This document shows, in pieces, positions 17,295 through 26,487 of a stretch of 64,000 nucleotides of DNA (position 1 is its first letter; each line of letters starts with the position of its first letter). The translations under genes were made by a program, and so were the position numbers. The notes beneath the pieces were generated by a model. The model did not search any database and was not told where the DNA came from. It saw only the letters and a list, made by a program, of their open reading frames with translations. The DNA comes from Bacteroidales bacterium (lineage in GTDB: Bacteria > Bacteroidota > Bacteroidia > Bacteroidales > WCHB1-69), in NCBI GenBank assembly GCA_017443175.1, contig JAFSOZ010000003.1, forward strand, positions 411,103 through 475,102, given 5' to 3'.

Positions 17295-18110
17295 ATGAAT
17301 GTTCCCATCCAAGAATATCACCACGGGGAAGAACTCGTGAAGTCCAACCTCAACGGGTTATGGCTTTGCCGTGTGCTAAAAGGCAGCATACGGGTGCTTT
17401 TTGAGCAGAAATCGTACAAATTAGCCGCCGGAACAGTGTTTGCCGTGCAAGAAGGCGCGACGTTCCGCGCGCAGTCGTCCACCCAGAACATGGTCTTGGA
17501 GGTTATGGACTTTGACGAATCGCTGATGAATGTCGTATATGCTTTGCTTGGGGCGGAGGCCGACATCGGGACGCTGGAAACGACCTTTTGGAGCGACACA
17601 ACGCTGGACGAGCCCTTTGGCCGAATGTTTGCCGCCGATTATGAGCTGCTTCGGACGGCTGTAGGACAGCCCGATCTCATCGCCCGCCACAAAATGATCA
17701 CCGCCAGTCTCGTCCACCTGTTGCTTTCCATTTTCAATGCGGTGGGAGAAGCCACCACTTCGTCGTCAGGCGATAACGGCAAACGTTCTCGTCAGCTGTT
17801 GAACCATTTTTTCGAGCTGGTCGGCGAAAACACTCCATCAGGATGCCGCAATATCACATTCTATGCTGACAAACTCTGTGTGTCAGAGCGTTATCTCTTC
17901 AAGGTCTGCAAAAAGGAAACCGGCAAAACACCGAAAGAACTCATCCATCAGTTTTTAATCGGCCAAATCAAGAACGCCTTGCTGACCACCGAAATGACCC
18001 ACCAGCAGATTGCCGACCAGTTCGGCTTCCCGGACCAGTCGGCTTTCGGGCAGTTCTTCAAGCGTCAGGAGGGGATGTCGCCTTCGGAATTCCGGAAGAG
18101 GTATAGGTGA
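17295..18110 (+). CDS. AraC-family transcriptional regulator, divergent from RND operon
   Basis: 271 residues from ATG 17295. The N-terminal half is a cupin-like sensor (VLKGSIRVLFEQKSYKLAAGTVFAVQEG). The C-terminal 100 residues are two helix-turn-helix motifs: FYADKLCVSERYLFKVCKKETGKTPKELI, then TTEMTHQQIADQFGFPDQSAFGQFFKRQEGMSPSEFRKRY. The frame could extend to 17208 but the -7 box at 17283 argues against it. It is encoded back-to-back with the efflux operon and is the natural candidate for its regulator; this is inferred from position only. Confidence 0.88.
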   Translation: MNVPIQEYHHGEELVKSNLNGLWLCRVLKGSIRVLFEQKSYKLAAGTVFAVQEGATFRAQSSTQNMVLEVMDFDESLMNVVYALLGAEADIGTLETTFWSDTTLDEPFGRMFAADYELLRTAVGQPDLIARHKMITASLVHLLLSIFNAVGEATTSSSGDNGKRSRQLLNHFFELVGENTPSGCRNITFYADKLCVSERYLFKVCKKETGKTPKELIHQFLIGQIKNALLTTEMTHQQIADQFGFPDQSAFGQFFKRQEGMSPSEFRKRYR

Positions 18111-18231
18111 TGCGTGTGTAGTGTAAACAATCCCGAGGCAACTACTTGCACCAATGAGATTTCTTTCGTTTTGGGAAAATCGCTTTGATCCTTCTGTCGT
18201 TCACACCGCGTATGTTCAACACAATCTTTGC

Positions 18232-18858
18232 TTAATCGCCCATTGGACCGAAAGCACTCTGACGGGTAAGTGGATAACCTGGTTTGCGACCGAGTTTCCA
18301 GTAAAGTGGCGAACGGAAGCTGAAGAAGAACACCACGGCAAACCATACCACGGCAATCACCCAGTCATACCACACGTACTGGCTGGCATCGAACACACCT
18401 CCGAAGAAGTAGCAGCAAGCGATAATGCCCAGTCCGATGGTGGTGATGAGACCTGGGTTGTAGCAGGCCTTGAGACGGATAGGGAAGATGACAAAGTGCA
18501 TGAGAACCTCTGCGAAGAGGAACATAAAAGCTGCTATCGTCATAAAGCGCACGCCCGGCAAAAAGAGTGGAAGGATGTACACCAGCAACAGAAAACCCCA
18601 GTTGCCGAACATCGAGCTGAGATTGTTGACACCCCATTTGGAGGAGTCGGGCTCGCTACTGCCCATCAGCACTTTCATACCGACCAAGGGGAACCCGCCT
18701 GGCCAGCCGAACTCCTCGAAGAAGTGGAGAAACAGCAACGCATTTGCGGCAAGAAGCAGTTTGGTGACGACATCCATAGGTACCAAAATAGCCACAAGGG
18801 CGAAAGCTCCGGCCAAGAAGACCGAAATGTTGTGCCAATTGTTGATTAAATTTTTCAT
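18232..18858 (-). CDS. HXXEE domain membrane protein
   Basis: 208 residues with about five hydrophobic segments. The family motif HxxEE appears as LHFFEEFGWPGGFP at about residues 44-57, with later conserved W and H positions (LMHFVIFPIRL). The family is a set of membrane proteins of unknown function, possibly metal-dependent through the H/E motif. Single gene with its own -7 box, between two plus-strand AraC genes. Confidence 0.85.
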   Translation of the reverse strand: MKNLINNWHNISVFLAGAFALVAILVPMDVVTKLLLAANALLFLHFFEEFGWPGGFPLVGMKVLMGSSEPDSSKWGVNNLSSMFGNWGFLLLVYILPLFLPGVRFMTIAAFMFLFAEVLMHFVIFPIRLKACYNPGLITTIGLGIIACCYFFGGVFDASQYVWYDWVIAVVWFAVVFFFSFRSPLYWKLGRKPGYPLTRQSAFGPMGD

Positions 18859-18913
18859 TGTTATCTGATTTCTAATTAGTTATACAATCTGAACAATCAC
18901 CTGTTTTATAAGG

Positions 18914-18921
18914 CAAAAATA
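18914..18921 (-). promoter_or_regulatory. Promoter -7 box for HXXEE gene
   Basis: TATTTTTG on the minus strand, 55 nt before ATG 18858. Confidence 0.55.
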
Positions 18922-18996
18922 TACTCTTTCCGAATTTCGGCAAAGAGCAATGCGTTTGGAGTATTGAGCAAAAGGTACGATATTTGAATTATTTTG

Positions 18997-19004
18997 TACT
19001 TTTG
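18997..19004 (+). promoter_or_regulatory. Promoter -7 box for AraC gene
   Basis: TACTTTTG, 21 nt before ATG 19026, giving an ordinary short leader. It is divergent from the HXXEE promoter. Confidence 0.6.
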
Positions 19005-19025
19005 CAGCTCTGAATATTGAGGATT

Positions 19026-19793
19026 ATGGAGCAAAAAGTAGGTGTGTCAATATGCACAAACGGATGGGCGAAACGCATCGTAGGCAGCCGTATCTGTCGT
19101 GTAGAGAAGGGTTATGCCACGGTGGTGTCGCCAATGCTTCCCACTATGGACGTGGAACGCAGCGAGGACTATGCCGAGTGTGTCATTGTTGAAGATCTGG
19201 TACACGTGTCGGGTGAAACAGCGCCTTTTTTCTCAAAGATAATGCCGTTAGTCAGCGACTCGTTGCCCTGTATAAAACTTGACGAGGACAAGCAGTCGTA
19301 TTTAATCGATATGGCGCACCACATTGCAGAACGAGAAATACTGCAACCTGATACTGAAATCTTCCGCCAGATGAACAATCATCTCATCTCTTTGCAGAGG
19401 TTGCAATTGATTCTGGAGTTTCTGTATGATTTTGCTTCCACCAAAAGACCTGTAGCAGCCACTTCCTCGCATAGCGAACAACTCTTTGTCAACTTCATGA
19501 AATCGCTCGCACTTCACTGCGCTGACCGGCTCGCCGTATCCGACTATGCTACTGAGGCATGCCTGACGGTGCGCCACTTCTCTTCACTCATCCATCGTTA
19601 TTCAGGCCAAACGCCAAAGCAGTGGATTCACCTTTTCACCATCAACCAAGCCAAGCACCTGCTTATGCAACCAGATCTGCAGATCAAGGAAGTCGCCGAA
19701 CGACTCGGCTTCCCCGAGCAGTTCACCTTCCGGAAGTATTTCAAAGCCCACACGGGAGTCTCGCCCAGCGAATACCGGCGTGCGTTGTCCTGA
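19026..19793 (+). CDS. AraC-family transcriptional regulator
   Basis: 255 residues from ATG 19026; a TTG 9 nt earlier is also in frame. C-terminal AraC domain: ATEACLTVRHFSSLIHRYSGQTPKQWI, then MQPDLQIKEVAERLGFPEQFTFRKYFKAHTGVSPSEYRR. The N-terminal part is a diverged ligand-sensing region without a strong cupin signature. Its divergence from the HXXEE gene suggests that gene as a target; not shown by sequence. Confidence 0.88.
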   Translation: MEQKVGVSICTNGWAKRIVGSRICRVEKGYATVVSPMLPTMDVERSEDYAECVIVEDLVHVSGETAPFFSKIMPLVSDSLPCIKLDEDKQSYLIDMAHHIAEREILQPDTEIFRQMNNHLISLQRLQLILEFLYDFASTKRPVAATSSHSEQLFVNFMKSLALHCADRLAVSDYATEACLTVRHFSSLIHRYSGQTPKQWIHLFTINQAKHLLMQPDLQIKEVAERLGFPEQFTFRKYFKAHTGVSPSEYRRALS

Positions 19794-19887
19794 ATCAAAG
19801 AGTAACTATCATCAATCAAAGCGAAGGGACTAGCAACTTACCTGAAACTTTTGCGGAACGTCAGCGGGGAAACGCCTTCGTTGCGCT

Positions 19888-20775
19888 TTATTCTCCCCCT
19901 GTCCTGAACGCCTTCGGGCTCACGCCGACCGAACGACGGAAGAAGGTGCCGAAATGGCTCTGGTTCTGGAAGCCGAGACGGTCGGAAATCTCTTGGACAG
20001 AAAGCGTGGAGGTCTGCAACAGCGATTTCGCTTTCCGAATCAGGATTTCGCTGATGCAGTCGCCGGCGGTGCCGCCCGTCACCTGTTTCACCACATTGGC
20101 CACATACGTGGGCGTCAGGTGCAGTTCGTCGGCATACCATTTGATGTCGTGATGCTCGTGGCAGTATTGATCCACCAAAGACAGAAATCGCCCCGTCAAT
20201 TCCTCAGCACGGGAAAGCGGTTTCTGCGACGCAATATTGTCGGTGAAAAATCCGTAAAGAAAAGACACGAGTGATCGGATAAGGTGCAGGATAGTCGTTT
20301 GCCGATTCGGGGTTTCCTTCCACATCAGTTCCTCTGCGAGGTCGAGATAGAGCATTAACGTCTGCATATTGGGTGCGTCAATCTGTGAGGCGGGGCGTAT
20401 GTATGCGTAATGCAATTTGTCGTATGGCAATGAAAGCATCAGTTTCTCCGCAATGACAGGCGAGAAGGACAGTAGCCTAACCTTCAGGTCCGGGGTGCTG
20501 TTGTTATATCGCAAAACGTGGTCATTAAAAATATACACAGCAGCCGGTGCTTTTAATTCAATGTCAAGCAGGTTGATCTTTGCACAGAGTGTTCCCTGTG
20601 TGATGAAAAGGATGGCATAATGGCTGGTGCGAAAGTACTCTGGCAGGTTTTCATCACCATAACCATCTATTTCCGCCACCAGAATCTCGCTGTTACGCCA
20701 CGAGGTACGCTTTACGATTTTTTCCGAATCGTACAAAACCGGCAGATCGCCGTTTCTCTTCGTTTCAATCTTCAT
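19888..20775 (-). CDS. AraC-family transcriptional regulator
   Basis: 295 residues if started at ATG 20775 (MKIETKRNGD); the frame also has ATG at 20808. N-terminal cupin-like part (HYAILFITQGTLCAKINLLDIELKAPAAVYIF). C-terminal helix-turn-helix pair: WYADELHLTPTYVANVVKQVTGGTAGDCI and LLQTSTLSVQEISDRLGFQNQSHFGTFFRRSVGVSPKAFR. It ends tail-to-tail with the AraC gene before it, and its 5' end faces the glycosyltransferase operon. It could regulate that operon. Confidence 0.88.
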   Translation of the reverse strand: MKIETKRNGDLPVLYDSEKIVKRTSWRNSEILVAEIDGYGDENLPEYFRTSHYAILFITQGTLCAKINLLDIELKAPAAVYIFNDHVLRYNNSTPDLKVRLLSFSPVIAEKLMLSLPYDKLHYAYIRPASQIDAPNMQTLMLYLDLAEELMWKETPNRQTTILHLIRSLVSFLYGFFTDNIASQKPLSRAEELTGRFLSLVDQYCHEHHDIKWYADELHLTPTYVANVVKQVTGGTAGDCISEILIRKAKSLLQTSTLSVQEISDRLGFQNQSHFGTFFRRSVGVSPKAFRTGGE

Positions 20776-20857
20776 AATATCTGTGTTTTTACATTTCAGA
20801 ACAATCAATATTAAAATTTAGAATATTTAAATCATTGCAAAATTCACTAAAACTCGG

Positions 20858-20865
20858 CAAAAATA
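20858..20865 (-). promoter_or_regulatory. Promoter -7 box for AraC gene (20775)
   Basis: TATTTTTG on the minus strand, 82 nt before ATG 20775, implying a long leader. Confidence 0.5.
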
Positions 20866-20943
20866 CATTTTTTTCAAATTGAAATGTATAAAATAGAACA
20901 CATTTTCTTGTTATGAGGACATTGGCATAACGCACAACAGGTT

Positions 20944-20951
20944 TATTTTTG
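20944..20951 (+). promoter_or_regulatory. Promoter -7 box for glycosyltransferase operon
   Basis: TATTTTTG, 27 nt before ATG 20979. It places the start of the transcript after the upstream in-frame start at 20949. Confidence 0.6.
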
Positions 20952-20978
20952 CGAAAAGTTTTACTTATTCCATTCGTT

Positions 20979-22145
20979 ATGAGAATTCTCTTTGTCATAG
21001 ACACTTACGACACTAACAACAATGGCACCAGTATCTCGGCGCAGCGTTTTGCCGCCGAATTGCGCCGACGCGGGCACGAAGTGAAAATCCTCACTTCCGG
21101 AGAGCCGGGCGAAGACCGTTTTGCCTTGCCCACCTACAAGATGCCCATATTCCAGCCATTGATGGACAAACACAACTTCAACTTTGCCTATAATGAAAAA
21201 AAGACCATTCGGGAAGCTGTTGAATGGGCTGATATCATACATTGCTTCCTCCCGTTCGCTATCGAGGTGGAAACCAAGCGTTATGCCGACAAGATAGGGA
21301 AGCCCTCTACCGCCGCTTTCCACATCCAGCCGCAAAACCTTTGGTCATCGGTAGGATTGGGCAAGGTGGACTGGATTCAGAACGGTACTTATCGGAGTTT
21401 CCGTACATTTCTGTACAACAAATTCCGCCACGTCCACGCCCCGTCACAATTTATGGCCGATGAAATCAAAAAACGAGGTTACACCGCCAAAATCCACGTC
21501 ATTTCCAATGGCATCCAAGACGCCTTCCTGGAGGCCGGGCATCTCGTCCATCAACAGGGCAGGCCAGCCAAATCGTCTGATTTTGAGGGCAAAATACCGA
21601 TCATCATGATCGGCCGTCTTTCTCAGGAGAAAAGGCAGGATGTAATCATCAATTCGGTGCAATATTCGAAATATGCCGACAAAATACAGCTGATTTTTGC
21701 TGGAAAAGGTCCCGAGTACGATCGTTATGTGGAACTTGGAAAGCAGTTGAAAAATCCGCCCCAATTTGTCTATCTCGAGCAACAGAAACTGATTAACTTG
21801 TTGTTGCAATGCGACTTGTACGTACATGCCAGCGATATGGAGAGCGAGGCCATCTCGTGCATCGAGGCCTTTGCCACCGGGCTGGTGCCGGTCATCGCCA
21901 ATTCGGAGGTCAGCGCCACGCCACAGTTCGCCCTCGACGGCCGAAGCCTGTTCAAGCCCGGCAGCCCCAAGGATCTCGCCCGCGCCATCGACTACTGGCT
22001 TGATCATCCGAATGAGCGGGAATATATGGGAAAACTTTACCGTGTGGCAGCAAAGAAGTACAGTCTGGCCAACTCGGTGCGAATGTTCGAGGAGATGTTG
22101 AACGAGGAAATCGATGACAATGCAAAACAATCCGTTCAAGATTAA
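20979..22145 (+). CDS. Glycosyltransferase family 4 (GT-B fold)
   Basis: 388 residues from ATG 20979 (MRILFVIDTYDTNNNGTSISAQRFAAELRRRGHEV). The donor-binding half has IIMIGRLSQEKRQDVIINSV, the glycine loop IFAGKGPEYDRY and the E-x7-E motif ESEAISCIEAFATG that binds the nucleotide sugar in retaining GT4 enzymes. No signal peptide, so cytosolic or membrane-peripheral. It resembles diacylglycerol glucosyltransferases in general plan, but the acceptor cannot be told from sequence. First gene of a three-gene operon: the esterase gene overlaps its end by 32 bp. Confidence 0.88.
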   Translation: MRILFVIDTYDTNNNGTSISAQRFAAELRRRGHEVKILTSGEPGEDRFALPTYKMPIFQPLMDKHNFNFAYNEKKTIREAVEWADIIHCFLPFAIEVETKRYADKIGKPSTAAFHIQPQNLWSSVGLGKVDWIQNGTYRSFRTFLYNKFRHVHAPSQFMADEIKKRGYTAKIHVISNGIQDAFLEAGHLVHQQGRPAKSSDFEGKIPIIMIGRLSQEKRQDVIINSVQYSKYADKIQLIFAGKGPEYDRYVELGKQLKNPPQFVYLEQQKLINLLLQCDLYVHASDMESEAISCIEAFATGLVPVIANSEVSATPQFALDGRSLFKPGSPKDLARAIDYWLDHPNEREYMGKLYRVAAKKYSLANSVRMFEEMLNEEIDDNAKQSVQD

Positions 22146-23268
22146 AATAGTTTTGGTCTTCCTGTTGGTCCAACTTCCTGTTTCGCTTTATTCACAAACA
22201 TGGAAAACTGCATCGCCCGTAATCCATCCAGACGGATCTGTCACTTTTTCCTATAAAAACCCTTCCGCTAAGCGAGTCAAATTATTCTGCGACTGTGATT
22301 TGCGAAACAATAACTATAACATTGAGAGGGAAAATTTGCAGTCCGTCCGTATGAAACCAGACAGCAGCGGCGTGTTCACCTTTACCACAAAGCCACTCAC
22401 CCCGGAAGTTTATACCTACCAGTTCAAGACACATGGACGACGATTTGTGGATCCAGACAATGCGGACTCCATTCGTGTTTTGAAGACCAGACGAAGCGTG
22501 TTTGTGATACCCGGCTCCACCTTGTCTGATTTATGCATTAAGGATTCTTTGCATGGCAGAATTGAATTTTTTGAGATATGGGACACGGCCTGTGGAAAGA
22601 CAAGGCGCATACTTTTGTATCTTCCTCCCGATTATGACCGAAACGAGCAACTTTATCCTGTGCTTTACTTGTTGCACGGCATCAATGGGTACGAAAAGGC
22701 CTGGCAAGACAAAGGGCGTGCCGTGCAGCAGGTGGATAAACTGATACGACAAGAGAAGATTGTGCCTATGGTCGTGGTGATGCCGGATGTGAATCCGCGA
22801 AAACTTATAGGACAGAAAGAAACGATAGGAATGATGCGGAACCTGCTTCATTATCCCTGTTGGTTTCATCGCGACTTTGAACAGGTGTTCCCACAAATGG
22901 ACAGTCTGTTGTCTGTCCATTATCGTATATCCTCCGACAGGCAATCGCGGGCTGTCGCCGGACTATCCGCAGGAGCTATGCAAGCCTGCAACCTTGCCAA
23001 TGTTAATGGAAACCGCTTCCAATATGTGGGCTTGTTTTCTCCCGTAGTGCATCGTAAACAACTGCCGACAGATCAGAGTACTATTTACTGGATTGGATCC
23101 GGAAAAGTGGACATCTTCCATTCACAAAGCTGTCGATTCGTCAAGAAGATAAAAGACAAGCAAACTTCTTTTGTCTATTATAGTACAAGCGGAGGACATA
23201 CTTGGCGAAATTGGAGACTCTATCTCTCAGAATTTCTTCAATTCATTTTTAAAAGCACGAATAAATGA
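22114..23268 (+). CDS. Secreted esterase (esterase D/feruloyl-esterase-like)
   Basis: 384 residues: signal peptide (IVLVFLLVQLPVSLYSQ), an N-terminal immunoglobulin-like E-set region (VIHPDGSVTFSYKNPSAKRVKLF) and an alpha/beta-hydrolase of the esterase D group (YPVLYLLHGINGYEKAW). The nucleophile is S285 in AGLSAGAM, and H362 in SGGHTWRNW is the catalytic histidine. Such proteins remove acyl or feruloyl groups from carbohydrates, or act on siderophore esters. ATG 22114 or 22120; both lie inside the glycosyltransferase 3' end. Overlaps the next gene by 4 bp (ATGA). Confidence 0.88.
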   Translation: MTMQNNPFKIKIVLVFLLVQLPVSLYSQTWKTASPVIHPDGSVTFSYKNPSAKRVKLFCDCDLRNNNYNIERENLQSVRMKPDSSGVFTFTTKPLTPEVYTYQFKTHGRRFVDPDNADSIRVLKTRRSVFVIPGSTLSDLCIKDSLHGRIEFFEIWDTACGKTRRILLYLPPDYDRNEQLYPVLYLLHGINGYEKAWQDKGRAVQQVDKLIRQEKIVPMVVVMPDVNPRKLIGQKETIGMMRNLLHYPCWFHRDFEQVFPQMDSLLSVHYRISSDRQSRAVAGLSAGAMQACNLANVNGNRFQYVGLFSPVVHRKQLPTDQSTIYWIGSGKVDIFHSQSCRFVKKIKDKQTSFVYYSTSGGHTWRNWRLYLSEFLQFIFKSTNK

Positions 23269-24218
23269 AAAAATATTTCTTTCTGTTTTTGACAACCATC
23301 CTGAATCTGTCCCTTTATTCCCAAGAGCGAATCGAATATCTTCCATACGGCAAGATGGACTCCTGGACGGTGCGTTACATCAAGGAGTCGGTTTTGTTGG
23401 GCGGCAAAACCCGTGCGCTGTATGTCATCGCCAAGACTGACACCCTACGGCAAAACAAGCCCTATCCCTACGGCAAAAATGGTTCTCCGTGGGGCACGAG
23501 CAATGCATACGCCAAAGTGTGCGGAGTGGAGAAAGCCGCCGTGTCGGTCACTCCGGAGCGACGGGGAAAGGGCTACTGTTGTCGGTTGGAAACCACATTG
23601 CAGACCGTCAAAGCCGTTGGCATCGACCTCAAAGCATTAGCCACCGGCAGCATCTATACAGGCCGACTGCTCGACCCCGTGACCTTGGAAGGGGTCAAAG
23701 TGCCGATGAAAGCCATTGATATGGGCATTCCTTTCACAAAACGACCGACGGCTCTGATGCTTGACTACAAAGCGGTTATACAGCAGGGTAAGCCAATGGT
23801 GCGGGCCACAGGAGCCACCAAAGTGACCACTGTTCAAGGGCAGGATGCGGGCGAGCTCATACTGTTTTTGCAGCACCGTTGGGAAGATGCCGACGGCAAC
23901 ATCTTCGCCTATCGCATAGGAACGGCATCGGAACGCATCACGAAAAGTGTCCCCGACTGGAAAAACAGCCATCGCGTGCCCATACGCTATGGGGACATAA
24001 CCAGGACCCCAAACTACAAGTCTTGGGAGAAATTGTCAAAAGACCGCTTTATGGCCCGCAATTCAAAAGGGAAGATGGTTCCTGTGCAAGAAATTGGCTA
24101 TAAAGCGGATGCGGCGCCCACCCATCTGATTCTGCAGATCTCCGCCGGCTGTCAGGAAGCGTTCACCGGCTGTCCAGGCAATGTGTTGTGGGTTGACAAC
24201 ATACGGTTGGTGTACTGA
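23265..24218 (+). CDS. PCMD-domain secreted protein
   Basis: 317 residues with signal peptide (MKKYFFLFLTTILNLSLYS). The body fits the putative carbohydrate metabolism domain seen in Bacteroidales operons: PWGTSNAYAK, SIYTGRLLDP, MGIPFTKRPTALMLDYKAVI and a closing FTGCPGNVLWVDNIRLVY. Predicted outer, carbohydrate-linked role; no enzyme activity known. Third gene of the operon, coupled by ATGA to the esterase and closed by a strong terminator. Confidence 0.8.
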   Translation: MKKYFFLFLTTILNLSLYSQERIEYLPYGKMDSWTVRYIKESVLLGGKTRALYVIAKTDTLRQNKPYPYGKNGSPWGTSNAYAKVCGVEKAAVSVTPERRGKGYCCRLETTLQTVKAVGIDLKALATGSIYTGRLLDPVTLEGVKVPMKAIDMGIPFTKRPTALMLDYKAVIQQGKPMVRATGATKVTTVQGQDAGELILFLQHRWEDADGNIFAYRIGTASERITKSVPDWKNSHRVPIRYGDITRTPNYKSWEKLSKDRFMARNSKGKMVPVQEIGYKADAAPTHLILQISAGCQEAFTGCPGNVLWVDNIRLVY

Positions 24219-24242
24219 CCTGAAATCAAAGCTCAATCACAC

Positions 24243-24278
24243 AATCCCGCAAGTCTGATGCAGATTGCGGGATTTTTT
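24243..24278 (+). terminator. Rho-independent terminator
   Basis: Perfect 10-bp stem AATCCCGCAA / TTGCGGGATT with a 12-nt loop, followed by a T run. It closes the glycosyltransferase-esterase-PCMD operon. Confidence 0.85.
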
Positions 24279-24337
24279 ATGCGATGCTGGGAAACGATTT
24301 TTTTGCGACGCTGGAAAGTGCCGCCTCCTAGAAGAAA

Positions 24338-26299
24338 TCATCTCGTCACGACAACTTTCCGCGCAGGGCGGTCGCCAACTTTGACGACATAGACACCAGG
24401 AGCGAGTCCACGGTCACCGACTCGACGGCCTTCCATATTGAACACGCTCACTTCGCAGTTGTCGCAACCTTCCACTACGATGTTGCCGTAAAGGCCCTTG
24501 ACAGTGACACTCTCGGGATCTAATTCGTCAACACCGACGCCGTCGCCCCCGACATAGCAATTGCCTTCAAAATGAGCTGTGCCTCCGCTGATGGTGTTAC
24601 CATTGGCGAGTGAAGGCGTTGAGGGGGCGGAGATGAATGTAGAAGCATTACCGCCTCCAGGGCCTCCTCTGGGACCCCCACCTCCAGGGCCTCCGCCAGT
24701 GCTAATGGAAGGTGTGTAAAACGCCACTGCATTGTCGCCGTATGTCACGGTGTACCAACTATTGCTGCTGACAGAAGAAGGCTGGATGTAGGGCTGGTTG
24801 ACAGAACTACCGCTCTCGATGCCGCCCACTGCAATGATGACTCCGCCATTGATATAAAGTTGTTTATGTTCTTCGCTGTTGACATCAATAGCCACTTCGG
24901 GGCTTGAGGCTCCGATGGCATAAACCAATCCGCCATTGAGATAGCCGTTGCCATTGGCGTCGATACCATCGTTGTTGGAGGCGTGTGCATAAACATAACC
25001 GTCGGTAATGGTCATGTCCTGCGCAGAGTTGATGGCATCATCGTATGCGTTGACGTAGATTTCACCGCCGGTAATGTTGAGGTAATTCTTGCTCTCAATG
25101 CCTTCTCCGTTATATCCGGTAGTGGTCACCTTTGTATAGCCGCCGCTGATGACCACTCCGCCACTATAGGTGTAGCTGTTGCCGCTCTGCGTCTTCACAC
25201 CGGCCTTGATGCCTTTGGGTGACGAGTAATAGTCGCTGCTCACGTTGTCTGTGTTGCCTGTGTAATTAGTGTTTTCCGTCGAGCCATTGTTGTAGTAGAG
25301 GCCGCCGCTGGTGGAGACAGTGACGGTGCCATCGGCGAGAGTCATCTCACCGTCGCACTTCATGCCCTTTCCGCCCGAACCGGTGGAGGTGAGGTTGAGC
25401 GTGCCTCCACCGATGTTCATATTGCCGTCACAACTCAGACCGCAAGCCGCCTTTGTCTCCAAGTCGTCCTCATCCCAAGTGCCGTTGCCAGTGGTGGTGA
25501 CGGTGATGTCACCTCCGGAAACGGACATGTCGCCCGCGCATTTGATGCCTTTGGCGGCAAGAGCGGTGCACGTGATATTGATGGTGCCCCCGCTAATATA
25601 GATATTGCCCGAATCTTCGTCCTCGTGGTCGGTAGTGATGCCTGTGGAAGTGTCGCCGTCAAGGTCGCATTGGATGCCGTCGTCGCCAGTCCCACTGATA
25701 GTAATTGTGCCGCTTTCCATCAAGAAATACTGGTTGCACGAAATGCCGTCGCCCACGGCGGAAGTCACGTTGATGGTGGCATTTTTCAAGCTAATGTACT
25801 CGCCAGCCTTGATGGCGTGCTTCACGTTGCCCGCCACATTGAGCGTGCCCTGCTGTTTGAACTCGGCATGGCCTTTCACGTAGAGACATCCCTTTTGCGA
25901 ACCACTGGCCGCATCGACAAGCGTGTTAGTAGTGCCGGTGATCACCTTCACGTTGATGCGCTTGCCATTCTGGATGTGGACGGCTGCGCCGCTATAGACC
26001 GGGGTGGTGTTGGTCAATGTGAGGCCGTTGAGCTCAACAGTGGCCTTGTAGGACCCCGACATATAGAACTCTCCATCACTGGATGTGCCGCTGAGATTGT
26101 AGGTAATCTCCGTGGCTAAGCTATCGCTCTGTGCGATGCTGACGTGCGCTCCGCTCTGCGTTATGGTGAGGTACTGGCTGGCGATGCTGTCAGCAGTGAC
26201 GGTGGCCGCGCTACCGCTATAGACGACGCTGACGTTCTGGGCCTGCGCTGCTCCTATTGCAAGCAACAAAGCGATAATAAGAATACTGTTTTTTTTCAT
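24338..26299 (-). CDS. Secreted beta-helix carbohydrate-binding-type protein with T9SS sorting domain
   Basis: 653 residues. Signal peptide (MKKNSILIIALLLAIGAAQA). A long repetitive middle has strands such as ISGGTINITCTALAAKGIKCAGDMSVSGGD, GDGISCNQYF and GIESKNYLNITGGEIYVNA, characteristic of the Cthe_2159-type carbohydrate-binding beta-helix family. A Gly/Pro-rich linker (GGGPGGGGPRGGPGGG) follows. The C-terminal sorting-domain-like end has VSVFNMEGRRV, LAPGVYVVKVG and a basic tail. It should be exported through the type IX system and bind acidic polysaccharide or calcium at the surface. No TAnnTTTG box was found directly upstream. Confidence 0.82.
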   Translation of the reverse strand: MKKNSILIIALLLAIGAAQAQNVSVVYSGSAATVTADSIASQYLTITQSGAHVSIAQSDSLATEITYNLSGTSSDGEFYMSGSYKATVELNGLTLTNTTPVYSGAAVHIQNGKRINVKVITGTTNTLVDAASGSQKGCLYVKGHAEFKQQGTLNVAGNVKHAIKAGEYISLKNATINVTSAVGDGISCNQYFLMESGTITISGTGDDGIQCDLDGDTSTGITTDHEDEDSGNIYISGGTINITCTALAAKGIKCAGDMSVSGGDITVTTTGNGTWDEDDLETKAACGLSCDGNMNIGGGTLNLTSTGSGGKGMKCDGEMTLADGTVTVSTSGGLYYNNGSTENTNYTGNTDNVSSDYYSSPKGIKAGVKTQSGNSYTYSGGVVISGGYTKVTTTGYNGEGIESKNYLNITGGEIYVNAYDDAINSAQDMTITDGYVYAHASNNDGIDANGNGYLNGGLVYAIGASSPEVAIDVNSEEHKQLYINGGVIIAVGGIESGSSVNQPYIQPSSVSSNSWYTVTYGDNAVAFYTPSISTGGGPGGGGPRGGPGGGNASTFISAPSTPSLANGNTISGGTAHFEGNCYVGGDGVGVDELDPESVTVKGLYGNIVVEGCDNCEVSVFNMEGRRVGDRGLAPGVYVVKVGDRPARKVVVTR

Positions 26300-26475
26300 A
26301 AAGATGACGATTTTGTTATTACTTATTCTATTTCCGAAGGATTATTAACTCCAGTGTACTACCATAATGGATTTTGATGGCAAAAAAACAAATTAATTTT
26401 CTTTCCATAAATATCATATCGTTGGTTTTGTTTATCAAAAATTCCGACAGTGGAATTGTTATCAAAAATAATCAG

Positions 26476-26483
26476 TATTTTTG
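26476..26483 (+). promoter_or_regulatory. Promoter -7 box, 4 nt before an AraC GTG start
   Basis: TATTTTTG, then CATC, then GTG at 26488. Same geometry as at 17283 and 32517. Confidence 0.55.
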
Positions 26484-26487
26484 CATC

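Noticed and set aside
20949-20978. Upstream in-frame start of the glycosyltransferase
   Set aside because: It overlaps the -7 box, so it would not be on the transcript; ATG 20979 matches the family start.
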